Positions 1 to 5,881 of a stretch of 5,881 nt of DNA are shown piece by piece. The notes beneath the pieces are model-generated. The model did no database searches and had not been told where the DNA came from. It worked only from the letters and a program-made list of their open reading frames with translations. The stretch's first letter is position 1, and every line of letters starts with the position of its first letter. The translations under genes and the position numbers were made by a program. This DNA is from an uncultured Clostridia bacterium (GTDB lineage Bacteria > Bacillota > Clostridia > Christensenellales > QALW01), in the NCBI GenBank assembly GCA_900550765.1, contig URTC01000116.1:1-5881 (forward strand), in the 5' to 3' direction.

Positions 1-752
1 ATTATGTCCGCTGGATTCTGTAACATAATATCCCAGCTTTAAAAACATTTCGTTGCGTACCTGTTCCTTGTTGTAGTACGTTTCGTTCTCTAAAAGCTTT
101 CGCAGGCGGGGATACAGATCCTCTCCGTTATGCTCCAGTTTTGTGTAAAACGCCTGGTGATTTACGCCCATGCAGTGATATACTACTTCCTGCTCCGGTA
201 CGTTCAGCCACTCGCAGAGCATCCGTATCGTTCCCTGCACACTGTGGCACAGCCCCGTTACTTCCACGTTGCTGTGTTTTTGCATTGCGCCGCAGAGCAT
301 AGCCATAGGATTGGTATAATTCAAAAAACTGCACGGGGACAATATTCTTCAATATCCCGGCAGATCTCCAGCATCAGCGGGATATTGCGCAGGGCCCGGA
401 AAATGCCCGAAACGCTGCGGGTATCGCCTACATTGATATCCACACCGTATTTTTTAGGGATTTCGATATCATATCTCCAAATATCGATATCGCCGTTGAA
501 TACGGTGCACAGAACTCCGTCGGCGCCTTTCAGCGCTTGTATGCGGTCCATGGTGGGAACGATTCGGCATCGGGGACGCTGCATGGTTTGGGTAATTTTT
601 TCACAGATCTTTGTAATATAGTCCAGGTGCGCCTTGTTAATGTCCATCAGGCGGATTTCACATTCTTCAAAAGCGGGAAACGTCAGCAGATCCCGCACGC
701 AGCTGGTGGTGAACTGCAGGCTGCCTGCGCCGATCAAAGCAAATTTTTTCAT
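1..752 (-). pseudogene. melA: GH4 alpha-galactosidase (MelA-type), frameshifted; 3' part beyond window
   Basis: Family 4 glycoside hydrolases cleave glycosides in the cytoplasm by an NAD- and divalent-metal-dependent redox mechanism; the MelA branch releases galactose from melibiose or raffinose-type sugars. Seen: an N-terminal Rossmann start (residues 6-15, LIGAGSLQFT), an acidic residue after the second strand (LMDIN, 35-39), and INVGDTRSVSG (106-116). The ATG at 752-750 has AAGGAGG 8 bases upstream. The frame stops at TGA (323-321) after codon 143. Adding one T to the T6 run (323-328) restores an open frame to base 1 reading LNYTNPMA, then LCHSVQGT (C169) and GVNHQAF (H199), the expected GH4 substrate and metal motifs. 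CHSV is typical of alpha-galactosidases, which supports that specificity over phospho-glucosidases. About 251 of some 450 codons are present. The lesion may be a real mutation or a homopolymer sequencing error. The symbol rests on motifs only. Confidence 0.85.
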
Positions 753-760
753 AGCGGTTG

Positions 761-767
761 CCTCCTT
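761..767 (-). promoter_or_regulatory. Ribosome binding site of the GH4 gene
   Basis: The minus strand reads AAGGAGG, 8 bases before the ATG at 752-750. It fixes the start at MKKFALIG and argues against the in-frame upstream ATG at 845, which has no such site and would place the gene start across the promoter region. Confidence 0.85.
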
Positions 768-774
768 TTTTTCT

Positions 775-803
775 ATTATACTGCCTGCCGGCGAAAGCAA
801 AAT
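775..803 (-). promoter_or_regulatory. Putative promoter of the GH4 gene
   Basis: The minus strand carries a perfect TATAAT (780-775). At a 17-base spacing the -35 box would be ATTTTG (803-798), a poor match; a better-looking TTGCTT (800-795) is only 14 bases away. A strong -10 with a weak -35 fits a promoter that needs an activator, in keeping with the divergent AraC-type gene. Transcription would start near 768, giving a leader of about 16 bases that barely includes the ribosome binding site. Confidence 0.5.
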
Positions 804-840
804 AGGAAATCCCGCTGTTTTTATGGATTTTTCTGCTATT
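801..840. promoter_or_regulatory. Imperfect dyad between divergent promoters, candidate regulator operator
   Basis: The left arm AATAGGAAATCC (801-812) is matched by the inverse of GGATTTTTCTGCTATT (825-840) once four bases are gapped, with a 12-base centre. It lies between the presumed -35 region of the GH4 promoter and the -35 box of the AraC-type gene, where a shared operator would sit. AraC-family proteins more often bind direct repeats, and AT-rich dyads arise by chance, so the assignment is weak. Confidence 0.25.
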
Positions 841-868
841 GACAAAGTTTATCTTCTCGTGATATCTT
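839..868 (+). promoter_or_regulatory. Putative promoter of the AraC-family gene
   Basis: A perfect TTGACA (839-844) is followed after 18 bases by TATCTT (863-868), a four-of-six match to the -10 consensus. Transcription would begin near 875, just ahead of the ribosome binding site AGAGGTGAG (876-884), so the leader is very short. The -35 box touches the right arm of the dyad at 825-840, which would allow autoregulation. Confidence 0.45.
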
Positions 869-887
869 AAAAATCAGAGGTGAGCTT

Positions 888-1688
888 ATGGAAAAAAACG
901 TATACACCGATGTGAATTTAACGAATTTTCCTTCCGAAGAATACTTTCATATCAACAGCTGCGGGATGCAATTCAGCCACAAACAGCACTTTACGATCCT
1001 TCGGCAGGAGGGACGGGTGGATTTTCATATTTTATATATTGTAAAGGGAGGTCTTACCGCGGTTTATGCGGGAAAAGAAGCTTCGCTTTTGCCGGGAAAT
1101 TTTATTTTGTATCCGCCGGGAATGCCGCAGAGATATACCTTTCCCGAGGGGGTGGAAACGATAACCTTTTGGGTGCATTTTACAGGCCGGACGGTCCCGG
1201 AAATTTTAGACGGATTGGGGCTTGGCGGCGGCGTTTATTCCAAGCAGTTTTATTGTGAGGAGACCCGGCTGCGGGGAATTGCGGAAAAGGCAAAGCAGGG
1301 GGGCTTTGAGGCCAACGGTGCGCTTTTGCATTTTCTGCACCTCCTGGCGCAGCAAAACAGGGAACAGCCTTCTGCAAGGGGGATCGATATACTGCTTCCG
1401 GCCTTGCGGCGCATGGAAACGCTGCAAAAATGCACTGTGGCGGAGTGTGCCTCCCTTTGCGCGATGAGCGAGAGCCGGTTTTCACATCTTTTCAGGCAGA
1501 TAATGGGGGTTTCACCGCATCAATATTTCTTAAAAATGCGGCTGGAGCAGGCACGGGGCTATTTGCAGGATTCTGATTTAAGCATTGCCCAAATCGCCCA
1601 GCTGACGGGCTTTGAGGACGCCCTGTATTTCAGCCGGTTGTTTAAAAAGTATTTCGGTGTAGCGCCTTCGTCTTACCGCGGAAAATAG
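888..1688 (+). CDS. AraC-family transcriptional regulator, cupin sensor plus double HTH
   Basis: A 266-residue DNA-binding regulator of the size usual for AraC/XylS sugar regulators. The N-terminal half (about 20-100) is an AraC-type cupin fold that should bind a ligand, with the typical stretch LLPGNFILYPPGMPQRY (67-83). The C-terminal domain (about 165-266) has two helix-turn-helix units, near 183-204 and 231-253, and ends with the family signature: IAQIAQLTGF at 233-242, then ALYFSRLFKKYFGVAPSSYR at 245-264. The ATG has AGAGGTGAG 7 bases from its GAGG core. It is divergent from the GH4 alpha-galactosidase gene with 135 bases between them, so it most likely activates that gene in response to an alpha-galactoside or a breakdown product. 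The regulated locus is inferred from position; the inducer cannot be read from the sequence. The gene is intact. Confidence 0.93.
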   Translation: MEKNVYTDVNLTNFPSEEYFHINSCGMQFSHKQHFTILRQEGRVDFHILYIVKGGLTAVYAGKEASLLPGNFILYPPGMPQRYTFPEGVETITFWVHFTGRTVPEILDGLGLGGGVYSKQFYCEETRLRGIAEKAKQGGFEANGALLHFLHLLAQQNREQPSARGIDILLPALRRMETLQKCTVAECASLCAMSESRFSHLFRQIMGVSPHQYFLKMRLEQARGYLQDSDLSIAQIAQLTGFEDALYFSRLFKKYFGVAPSSYRGK

Positions 1689-1710
1689 AATTTTTGCTTT
1701 TTAAACAGGA

Positions 1711-1743
1711 AAAACAGGAGATGCTGTACGTCTCCTGTTTTTT
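1711..1743 (+). terminator. Intrinsic terminator, probably bidirectional
   Basis: The inverted repeat AAAACAGGAGA (1711-1721) and TCTCCTGTTTT (1731-1741) is perfect over 11 bases, can extend by a T-G and a G-C pair into the loop, and leads into a run of six T (1738-1743). It starts 22 bases after the stop of the AraC-type gene. On the minus strand the stem is also followed by T-rich sequence, so it may also stop transcripts of the convergent small secreted-protein gene, whose stop lies 26 bases away. AAACAGGA is present twice in tandem here (1703-1710 and 1712-1719). Confidence 0.85.
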
Positions 1744-1768
1744 GTACGCTCGGCGGACGTCCGTTTTT

Positions 1769-2086
1769 TTAACGGTGTTCTTTTTTAGGAAAGATGCCCT
1801 CGGTTTTTGCGTTTTCAAACCTTTCGGTGAGTCTTTCCAGAATTTTTTCGGCCTTTTCCTGAGGAAGAATTCCATATTCGACGGATTTTTCGATCAGCTG
1901 GCGCTCGGCGGCGAGCTTATCTTCCAAAATTGTTAAAAGCGTGTCCTTTTTTTCTTGCGGCAGCTCTTCCCAGTTCTGCTGGGCGGGCGCATAAGCGGGC
2001 GAAGCGGAAGAGGTAAGCATTAATCCGATGCAGGCAAAAGCTAAAAGTGCGCAGGTAAGCGCGATATATAAACGGTTGTTTACCAT
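1769..2086 (-). CDS. Small secreted DUF2680-like protein
   Basis: A 105-residue protein of unknown function. Residues 1-5 hold a positive charge (R5), 6-24 form a hydrophobic helix, and small residues follow (TSSASPAYAPA, 25-35), so this is a signal peptide; cleavage could fall after A28, A33 or A35. There is no convincing lipobox around C19. The mature part (about 36-105) is highly charged and helical, with the pattern LPQEKKDTLLTILEDKL (42-58), VEYGILPQEKAEKILERL (69-86): two helices, each opened by a PQEK-type cap. This matches my memory of DUF2680 (YckD-like) proteins of Bacillota. The ATG at 2086 is chosen because AAAGGA (2100-2095) is 8 bases upstream; an ATG three codons earlier is too close to it. 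It stands alone, divergent from metK and convergent with the AraC-type gene. A weak promoter is possible at TTGATA (2148-2143). The family assignment is from pattern, without a search. Confidence 0.8.
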   Translation of the reverse strand: MVNNRLYIALTCALLAFACIGLMLTSSASPAYAPAQQNWEELPQEKKDTLLTILEDKLAAERQLIEKSVEYGILPQEKAEKILERLTERFENAKTEGIFPKKEHR

Positions 2087-2150
2087 ATAAAACATCCTTT
2101 CCTTTTTTATTCTGTTTTTATTTTTTCCGCAGCAGCAAAAAATATCAAAG

Positions 2151-2169
2151 GAAAAATCAGTAATTTTTC
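2151..2169. repeat. AT-rich hairpin in the metK upstream region
   Basis: GAAAAAT (2151-2157) and ATTTTTC (2163-2169) form a perfect 7-base inverted repeat around CAGTA. It lies between the divergent small-protein gene and the metK promoter, upstream of the presumed metK transcript. It is too AT-rich to be a strong terminator and may be chance in a T-rich stretch. Confidence 0.3.
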
Positions 2170-2191
2170 TTGCTTTTTTTGCTTGTGTTCC

Positions 2192-2216
2192 AAAAACGGA
2201 CGGTATTTCCGGTTTT
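2192..2216. repeat. Inverted repeat just upstream of the metK promoter
   Basis: AAAAACGGA (2192-2200) and TCCGGTTTT (2208-2216) pair with one mismatch around a 7-base centre. The end is 22 bases before the metK -35 box. Read on the minus strand it is followed by TTTTT, so it could stop antisense transcription coming out of metK; alternatively it could be a protein-binding site. Neither role is shown by the sequence. Confidence 0.3.
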
Positions 2217-2238
2217 ATAAAGAAAAACTGCGGTCTGC

Positions 2239-2267
2239 TTGCTTTTTCAAAGGCTTTGTTGTATAAT
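2239..2267 (+). promoter_or_regulatory. Promoter of the metK-secA operon
   Basis: TTGCTT (2239-2244), a 17-base spacer and a perfect TATAAT (2262-2267) make a good housekeeping sigma-factor promoter. Transcription would begin near 2274, leaving a leader of about 50 bases before metK. That is too short for an S-box (SAM-I) riboswitch, and no SAM-I motif is recognisable in 2087-2323. Confidence 0.75.
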
Positions 2268-2312
2268 GTAACAGAATATAAAAATTTATGGAACATAGCT
2301 TGTTTGCAGAGC

Positions 2313-2317
2313 GGAGG
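2313..2317 (+). promoter_or_regulatory. Ribosome binding site that sets the metK start
   Basis: GGAGG stands 6 bases before the ATG at 2324. An in-frame ATG at 2288 would add 12 residues, but it has no ribosome binding site, and known MetK proteins begin close to the conserved [13 protein letters not shown] stretch. Confidence 0.9.
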
Positions 2318-2323
2318 ATTATT

Positions 2324-3508
2324 ATGGCAAAGCATTTTTTTACATCGGAATCTGTTACCGAGGGACATCCCGATAAGATCTGCGATCAGATCTCTGACGC
2401 GATTCTTGATACGATTTTTAAAGAAGACCCCTATGCACGCGTGGCCTGTGAGGTCTGCTGCACCACGGGACTGATTCTTATCATGGGCGAAATTACGACA
2501 ACGGCTCAGCCGGATATCCAGCAGATCGCACGCCAGGTAGTGCTGGATATCGGTTACGACCGGGCCAAATACGGCTTTGACGGCCATACCTGCGGCGTGA
2601 TTACCGCACTGGACAAGCAATCGCCGGATATTTCCATGGGCGTAAGCCGGGCGCTGGAGCAGAAGAACGGCGAGCGTGACGCGAAATTTTCCACCGGCGC
2701 GGGAGATCAGGGCATTATTTTCGGTTATGCCTGCAACGAAACCAAGGAATTGATGCCGCTGCCGATCTCCTTGGCGCATCAGCTTGCCAAGCAGCTGACC
2801 AAAGTGCGCAAGGAGGGGATTCTGGGATATCTTCGCCCCGACGGGAAAACACAGGTGACGGTGGAATACGATAACGGCGTGCCCGTGCGGGTAGATGCAA
2901 TCGTTGTATCCTCGCAGCATGCGCCCGAGGTGGAAATGGAGCAGATCCGCCGCGATATTATCGAGCAGGTCATAAAACCGATCATTCCCGCACAGATGAT
3001 GGATGAAAATACAAAATTCTTTATCAATCCCACCGGCCGTTTTGTCATCGGCGGCCCTCAGGGGGACAGCGGCCTGACGGGACGTAAGCTTATTGTGGAT
3101 ACTTACGGCGGCTATTCCCGTCACGGCGGCGGTGCGTTTTCCGGAAAGGATCCGACGAAGGTGGACCGCAGCGCGGCCTATTTTGCCCGGTATATCGCCA
3201 AAAATATCGTGGCCTCCGGTGCGGCGGAGAAGTGTGAGGTGCAGCTGGCTTATGCCATCGGCGTGGCGCGTCCGGTCTCCGTATTGATTGAAACCTTCGG
3301 TACCGCTAAAGTGGCGGAAGAGAGACTTGCCGATGCGGTAAACGCTTTGTTTGACATGCGTCCCGACGCTATTATTGAAAAGCTGGAGCTTCGCCGGCCA
3401 ATCTACCGCCAACTGGCGGCTTACGGACATATGGGCCGCGAAGAACTGGGTGTAAAATGGGAGAATACCGATATGGCGCAGAGCATAAAAGATTATTTGG
3501 GGATGTAA
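2324..3508 (+). CDS. metK: S-adenosylmethionine synthetase
   Basis: Cytoplasmic enzyme that makes S-adenosylmethionine from methionine and ATP, releasing phosphate and pyrophosphate; the product is the cell's main methyl donor. The 394 residues match the usual bacterial length. All expected motifs are intact: [17 protein letters not shown] near the N-terminus with GHPDK at 14-18, [14 protein letters not shown] (90-103) in the mobile loop region over the active site, the ATP-binding signature GAGDQG (125-130), [13 protein letters not shown] (243-255), and the second signature GGGAFSGKD (268-276). The three repeated alpha/beta domains are therefore complete. It is the first gene of an apparent operon with secA, whose ribosome binding site overlaps the metK stop codon. 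The nearby promoter at 2239-2267 drives both. No SAM riboswitch is recognisable, so feedback control, if any, is not visible here. Confidence 0.98.
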   Translation: MAKHFFTSESVTEGHPDKICDQISDAILDTIFKEDPYARVACEVCCTTGLILIMGEITTTAQPDIQQIARQVVLDIGYDRAKYGFDGHTCGVITALDKQSPDISMGVSRALEQKNGERDAKFSTGAGDQGIIFGYACNETKELMPLPISLAHQLAKQLTKVRKEGILGYLRPDGKTQVTVEYDNGVPVRVDAIVVSSQHAPEVEMEQIRRDIIEQVIKPIIPAQMMDENTKFFINPTGRFVIGGPQGDSGLTGRKLIVDTYGGYSRHGGGAFSGKDPTKVDRSAAYFARYIAKNIVASGAAEKCEVQLAYAIGVARPVSVLIETFGTAKVAEERLADAVNALFDMRPDAIIEKLELRRPIYRQLAAYGHMGREELGVKWENTDMAQSIKDYLGM

Positions 3509-3518
3509 GGAGAAGAAT

Positions 3519-5852
3519 ATGGGGTTTTTAGGCATTTTTGGAGATAATACTGCCCAGCAGCTGAAAAAAATTGAAAAAATCGTGCGGAAGATCGAAGCGC
3601 TGGAGGAATACATGAAGGGCATGGGCGACGATGCGCTGCGCGCCAAGACCGACGAGTTCCGCGGCCGGCTGCAAAGCGGCAAGGAAACGCTGGATGATCT
3701 TCTGCCCGAGGCTTTTGCCGTCGCCCGGGAGGCTGCCTGGCGGGTTTTGGGCCTGCGGCCGTTCCATGTACAGCTGATCGGCGCCGTGGTGCTGCATCAG
3801 GGGCGGATCGCCGAAATGCGCACCGGGGAAGGAAAAACGCTTACCGCTACGCTGCCGGCTTACTTAAATGCTTTGGCCGGCGAAGGCGTGCACATCGTTA
3901 CTGTAAACGAATATCTGGCGGGCTATCAGTCCGAAATGATGAGCAAGCTCTTTGGCTTTTTAGGCATGACGGTGGGCAATATCTATAACGGCTTGAGCCG
4001 TGAGGACCGGCAGGCGGCCTATCGGGCCGATATTACCTACGGCACCAACAGTGAATTCGGGTTTGACTACCTGCGCGACAATATGGCCGTGCGCGGCAGC
4101 GACCGTTCCCAGCGCAAGCTGAACTTTGCGATCGTAGACGAGGTGGACAGCATTTTGATCGATGAGGCCAGAACACCGCTGATTATCTCCGGCATGGGCG
4201 GGGAGTCCTCGGAGATGTACGGAAAGGCCAACGCCATCGTCAAGGGCTTCCGCGGACTTGCGGAAAAGGAAAAGCAGGGCAAGCTGGATCTTGTGGACGA
4301 GGAATATGAGCAGGAACGCTTAAAATATGATTTTACCATCGATGAAAAGGCGCGCACGGTGTCTTTAACCGAGCCGGGCGTTTCCAAGGTGGAAAAAGCG
4401 CTTGGCATCGAGGATCTCTCCGATCCGGCCAATACGGAGCTGGCGCATTTTATCAACCAGGCGTTAAAAGCAAACTTCCTCTTTAAGCGCGACCGCGACT
4501 ATGTAGTTACCGATGACGGGCAGGTCAAGATCGTAGATGAATTTACCGGCCGTATTCTGGAGGGCAGGCGGTACAGCGAGGGTCTGCACCAGGCCATTGA
4601 AGCCAAGGAAAACGTGAAGGTGGCGCAGGAAAACCAGACGCTTGCCACCATTACCTATCAGAATTATTTCAGAATGTACAAAAAGCTTTCGGGCATGACC
4701 GGTACCGCTAAGACCGAGGAAGAGGAATTCCAGGGCATTTACGGATTGGACGTTGTTTGCGTTCCCACCAATAAGCCCATGATCCGCAAGGATCTCAATG
4801 ACCGGCTGTATAAAACCGTGCAGGATAAATTCAATGCAGTAGTGGAGGAAGTGATCTCCCGCCATGAGACGGGCCAGCCGGTGCTGGTAGGAACCGTTTC
4901 GGTGGAAATCAGCGAAAAAATCAGCGATATGCTGCGCCGCCGGGGCATTAAGCATGAGGTGCTGAATGCCAAGCATCATGCCAAGGAGGCGGAGATCGTG
5001 GCGCAGGCAGGCCGTTTGGGCGCCGTGACGATCGCCACGAACATGGCCGGCCGCGGTACGGATATTCTGCTTGGCGGCAACCCGGACTTTATGGCGCGCA
5101 GGCAGCTGAAAAGTCGAGGCTATGAAGAGGATAAAATCGACCTTGCCACCGGCCGCCAAAGCACGGAGGATGAGGAGATTCTTGCGCTGCGGGCGGAGTA
5201 TAATCGATTGCTTGCGGAATATAAAAAGCTGACCGATGAAGAGCATATAAAGGTAGTGGAAGCAGGCGGCCTTTGTATTTTAGGTACCGAGCGCCATGAA
5301 AGCCGGCGTATCGATAACCAGCTGCGCGGCCGTTCCGGCCGCCAGGGCGCCCCCGGCGTAAGCTGCTTCTTCATTTCTTTTGAGGATGACTTGATGCGCC
5401 TGTTCGGCGGAGATAAAATGCAGATGATTGCTTCCCGTGCTATGGGCAGCGAAACGATGGTGGAGGCGGGGATGCTTTCCCGGGCGATTGAAAATGCGCA
5501 AAAGCGCGTGGAAGGACGCAACTTCTCGATACGAAAGAACGTTCTGCAGTACGATGACGTAATGAATCAGCAGCGCGAACTGATCTATTCCCAGCGCCGC
5601 CGGGTGCTGGAGGGGGAAGACGTTTCCGAGTCCATCCTGGATATGACCGATAAGGTCATTGAGCGTACGGTACATCAGTTTACGGCCGACGCGGATAAAA
5701 ACGAGTGGAATATCGGCGGCCTTTTGGAGGAACTCAAGCGCATCTGCATTGCCCGGGAAACGGAAAAAGCCGAATTGGAAGGGCTTGGCCGCGAAGCAAT
5801 GATTGATAAATTGCAGGAGCTTTCCCGCGTGCGCTATGAGAAACTGGCTTAA
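3519..5852 (+). CDS. secA: Preprotein translocase ATPase SecA, cut short by an in-frame TAA
   Basis: SecA is the motor that pushes unfolded preproteins through SecYEG at the membrane. Seen over 777 residues: Walker A MRTGEGKT (100-107), [16 protein letters not shown] (174-189), Walker B and following [17 protein letters not shown] (206-222), the preprotein cross-linking domain (about 222-375), [19 protein letters not shown] (379-397), [13 protein letters not shown] (508-520), a variable insertion in the second nucleotide-binding domain (about 521-580), [22 protein letters not shown] (589-610), and the long scaffold helix with [11 protein letters not shown] (676-686). The helical wing is mostly present. 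Missing are the two-helix finger (usual WMDHID and LRQGI motifs), the rest of the scaffold and the C-terminal tail, at least 100 residues. The frame stays SecA-like after the TAA, so the stop is probably a GAA-to-TAA change or an error. The start has AAGGAG 6 bases upstream, overlapping the metK stop, with a 10-base gap between genes. As written the protein should not work as a translocase. Confidence 0.95.
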   Translation: MGFLGIFGDNTAQQLKKIEKIVRKIEALEEYMKGMGDDALRAKTDEFRGRLQSGKETLDDLLPEAFAVAREAAWRVLGLRPFHVQLIGAVVLHQGRIAEMRTGEGKTLTATLPAYLNALAGEGVHIVTVNEYLAGYQSEMMSKLFGFLGMTVGNIYNGLSREDRQAAYRADITYGTNSEFGFDYLRDNMAVRGSDRSQRKLNFAIVDEVDSILIDEARTPLIISGMGGESSEMYGKANAIVKGFRGLAEKEKQGKLDLVDEEYEQERLKYDFTIDEKARTVSLTEPGVSKVEKALGIEDLSDPANTELAHFINQALKANFLFKRDRDYVVTDDGQVKIVDEFTGRILEGRRYSEGLHQAIEAKENVKVAQENQTLATITYQNYFRMYKKLSGMTGTAKTEEEEFQGIYGLDVVCVPTNKPMIRKDLNDRLYKTVQDKFNAVVEEVISRHETGQPVLVGTVSVEISEKISDMLRRRGIKHEVLNAKHHAKEAEIVAQAGRLGAVTIATNMAGRGTDILLGGNPDFMARRQLKSRGYEEDKIDLATGRQSTEDEEILALRAEYNRLLAEYKKLTDEEHIKVVEAGGLCILGTERHESRRIDNQLRGRSGRQGAPGVSCFFISFEDDLMRLFGGDKMQMIASRAMGSETMVEAGMLSRAIENAQKRVEGRNFSIRKNVLQYDDVMNQQRELIYSQRRRVLEGEDVSESILDMTDKVIERTVHQFTADADKNEWNIGGLLEELKRICIARETEKAELEGLGREAMIDKLQELSRVRYEKLA

Positions 5853-5881
5853 GAGCTTGCGGAAGCGGGTTTGAGCATTAA
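5853..5881 (+). other. secA: Continuation of the secA reading frame after the TAA
   Basis: The nine codons after the stop, in the same frame, read ELAEAGLSI and remain open to the window edge. Joined to the preceding VRYEKLA with one glutamate in place of the stop, they form a continuous charged helix, as expected just before the two-helix finger of SecA. No terminator or new ribosome binding site lies between. The stretch is only 29 bases, so the case rests mainly on the missing SecA C-terminus. Confidence 0.6.

Noticed and set aside
753..845. A longer start for the GH4 gene at 845.
   Set aside because: There is no ribosome binding site there, the added residues do not resemble GH4 proteins, and the stretch contains the TATAAT promoter.
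1754..1770. The palindrome CGGACGTCCG followed by seven T as a second terminator.
   Set aside because: The stem would be only 3-4 bases once a loop is allowed, far weaker than the 11-base hairpin just upstream.
2288..2323. A longer start for metK at 2288.
   Set aside because: GGAGG at 2313-2317 points to 2324, and the extra 12 residues are not found in MetK proteins.
2268..2323. A SAM riboswitch (SAM-I, SAM-II or SMK type) in the metK leader.
   Set aside because: The leader is too short for SAM-I, and I can see no conserved core or convincing pairing of the ribosome binding site; only a 4-base stem is possible.
1769..3682. A minus-strand open frame of 637 codons across the small secreted gene, the intergenic region and most of metK.
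   Set aside because: It overlaps metK, whose motifs are all intact, and has no recognisable protein sequence before the MVNN start at 2086. Only the last 105 codons have a start signal, signal peptide and family-like pattern.
4464..5246. Minus-strand open frame of 260 codons inside secA.
   Set aside because: It is a shadow of secA, without a start signal or recognisable domain; other opposite-strand frames in secA and the AraC-type gene are dismissed for the same reason.
5850..5852. A changed genetic code in which TAA is read as glutamate.
   Set aside because: TAA is the proper end of metK and of the small secreted gene in this same window.

Overview
The window looks like ordinary chromosome from a Bacillota (Firmicutes) bacterium, probably of the class Clostridia. 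The grounds are strong GGAGG-type ribosome binding sites, short AT-rich intergenic regions between more GC-rich genes, a small secreted DUF2680-like protein (known mainly from Bacillota), and a SecA carrying the variable insertion in its second nucleotide-binding domain. I cannot place it to genus.

Left part (1-1743): a glycoside hydrolase family 4 gene of the alpha-galactosidase type lies on the minus strand and runs off the left edge. It is transcribed divergently from an AraC-family regulator on the plus strand across a 135-base region that holds a promoter for each direction and an imperfect dyad. This is the usual layout of a small sugar-use locus with a local activator. The GH4 gene carries a one-base deletion in a homopolymer that breaks its frame after codon 143. 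A hairpin terminator closes the regulator gene.

Middle (1744-2323): a 105-residue secreted DUF2680-like protein on the minus strand converges on the regulator and diverges from metK. The region between it and metK holds a clear sigma-A type promoter for metK, two AT-rich hairpins and no recognisable SAM riboswitch.

Right part (2324-5881): metK (S-adenosylmethionine synthetase, complete) and secA (preprotein translocase ATPase) are 10 bases apart and almost surely one operon. The secA frame meets TAA at 5850-5852, before the two-helix finger and C-terminal tail that SecA needs. The same frame continues past this TAA with SecA-like helical sequence to the window edge, so the stop looks like a point change (GAA to TAA) rather than the natural end.

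No new defence, mobile or RNA system is visible. The points of interest are the two gene-breaking lesions, one of them in a normally essential gene, which may be real or may be sequence or assembly errors.
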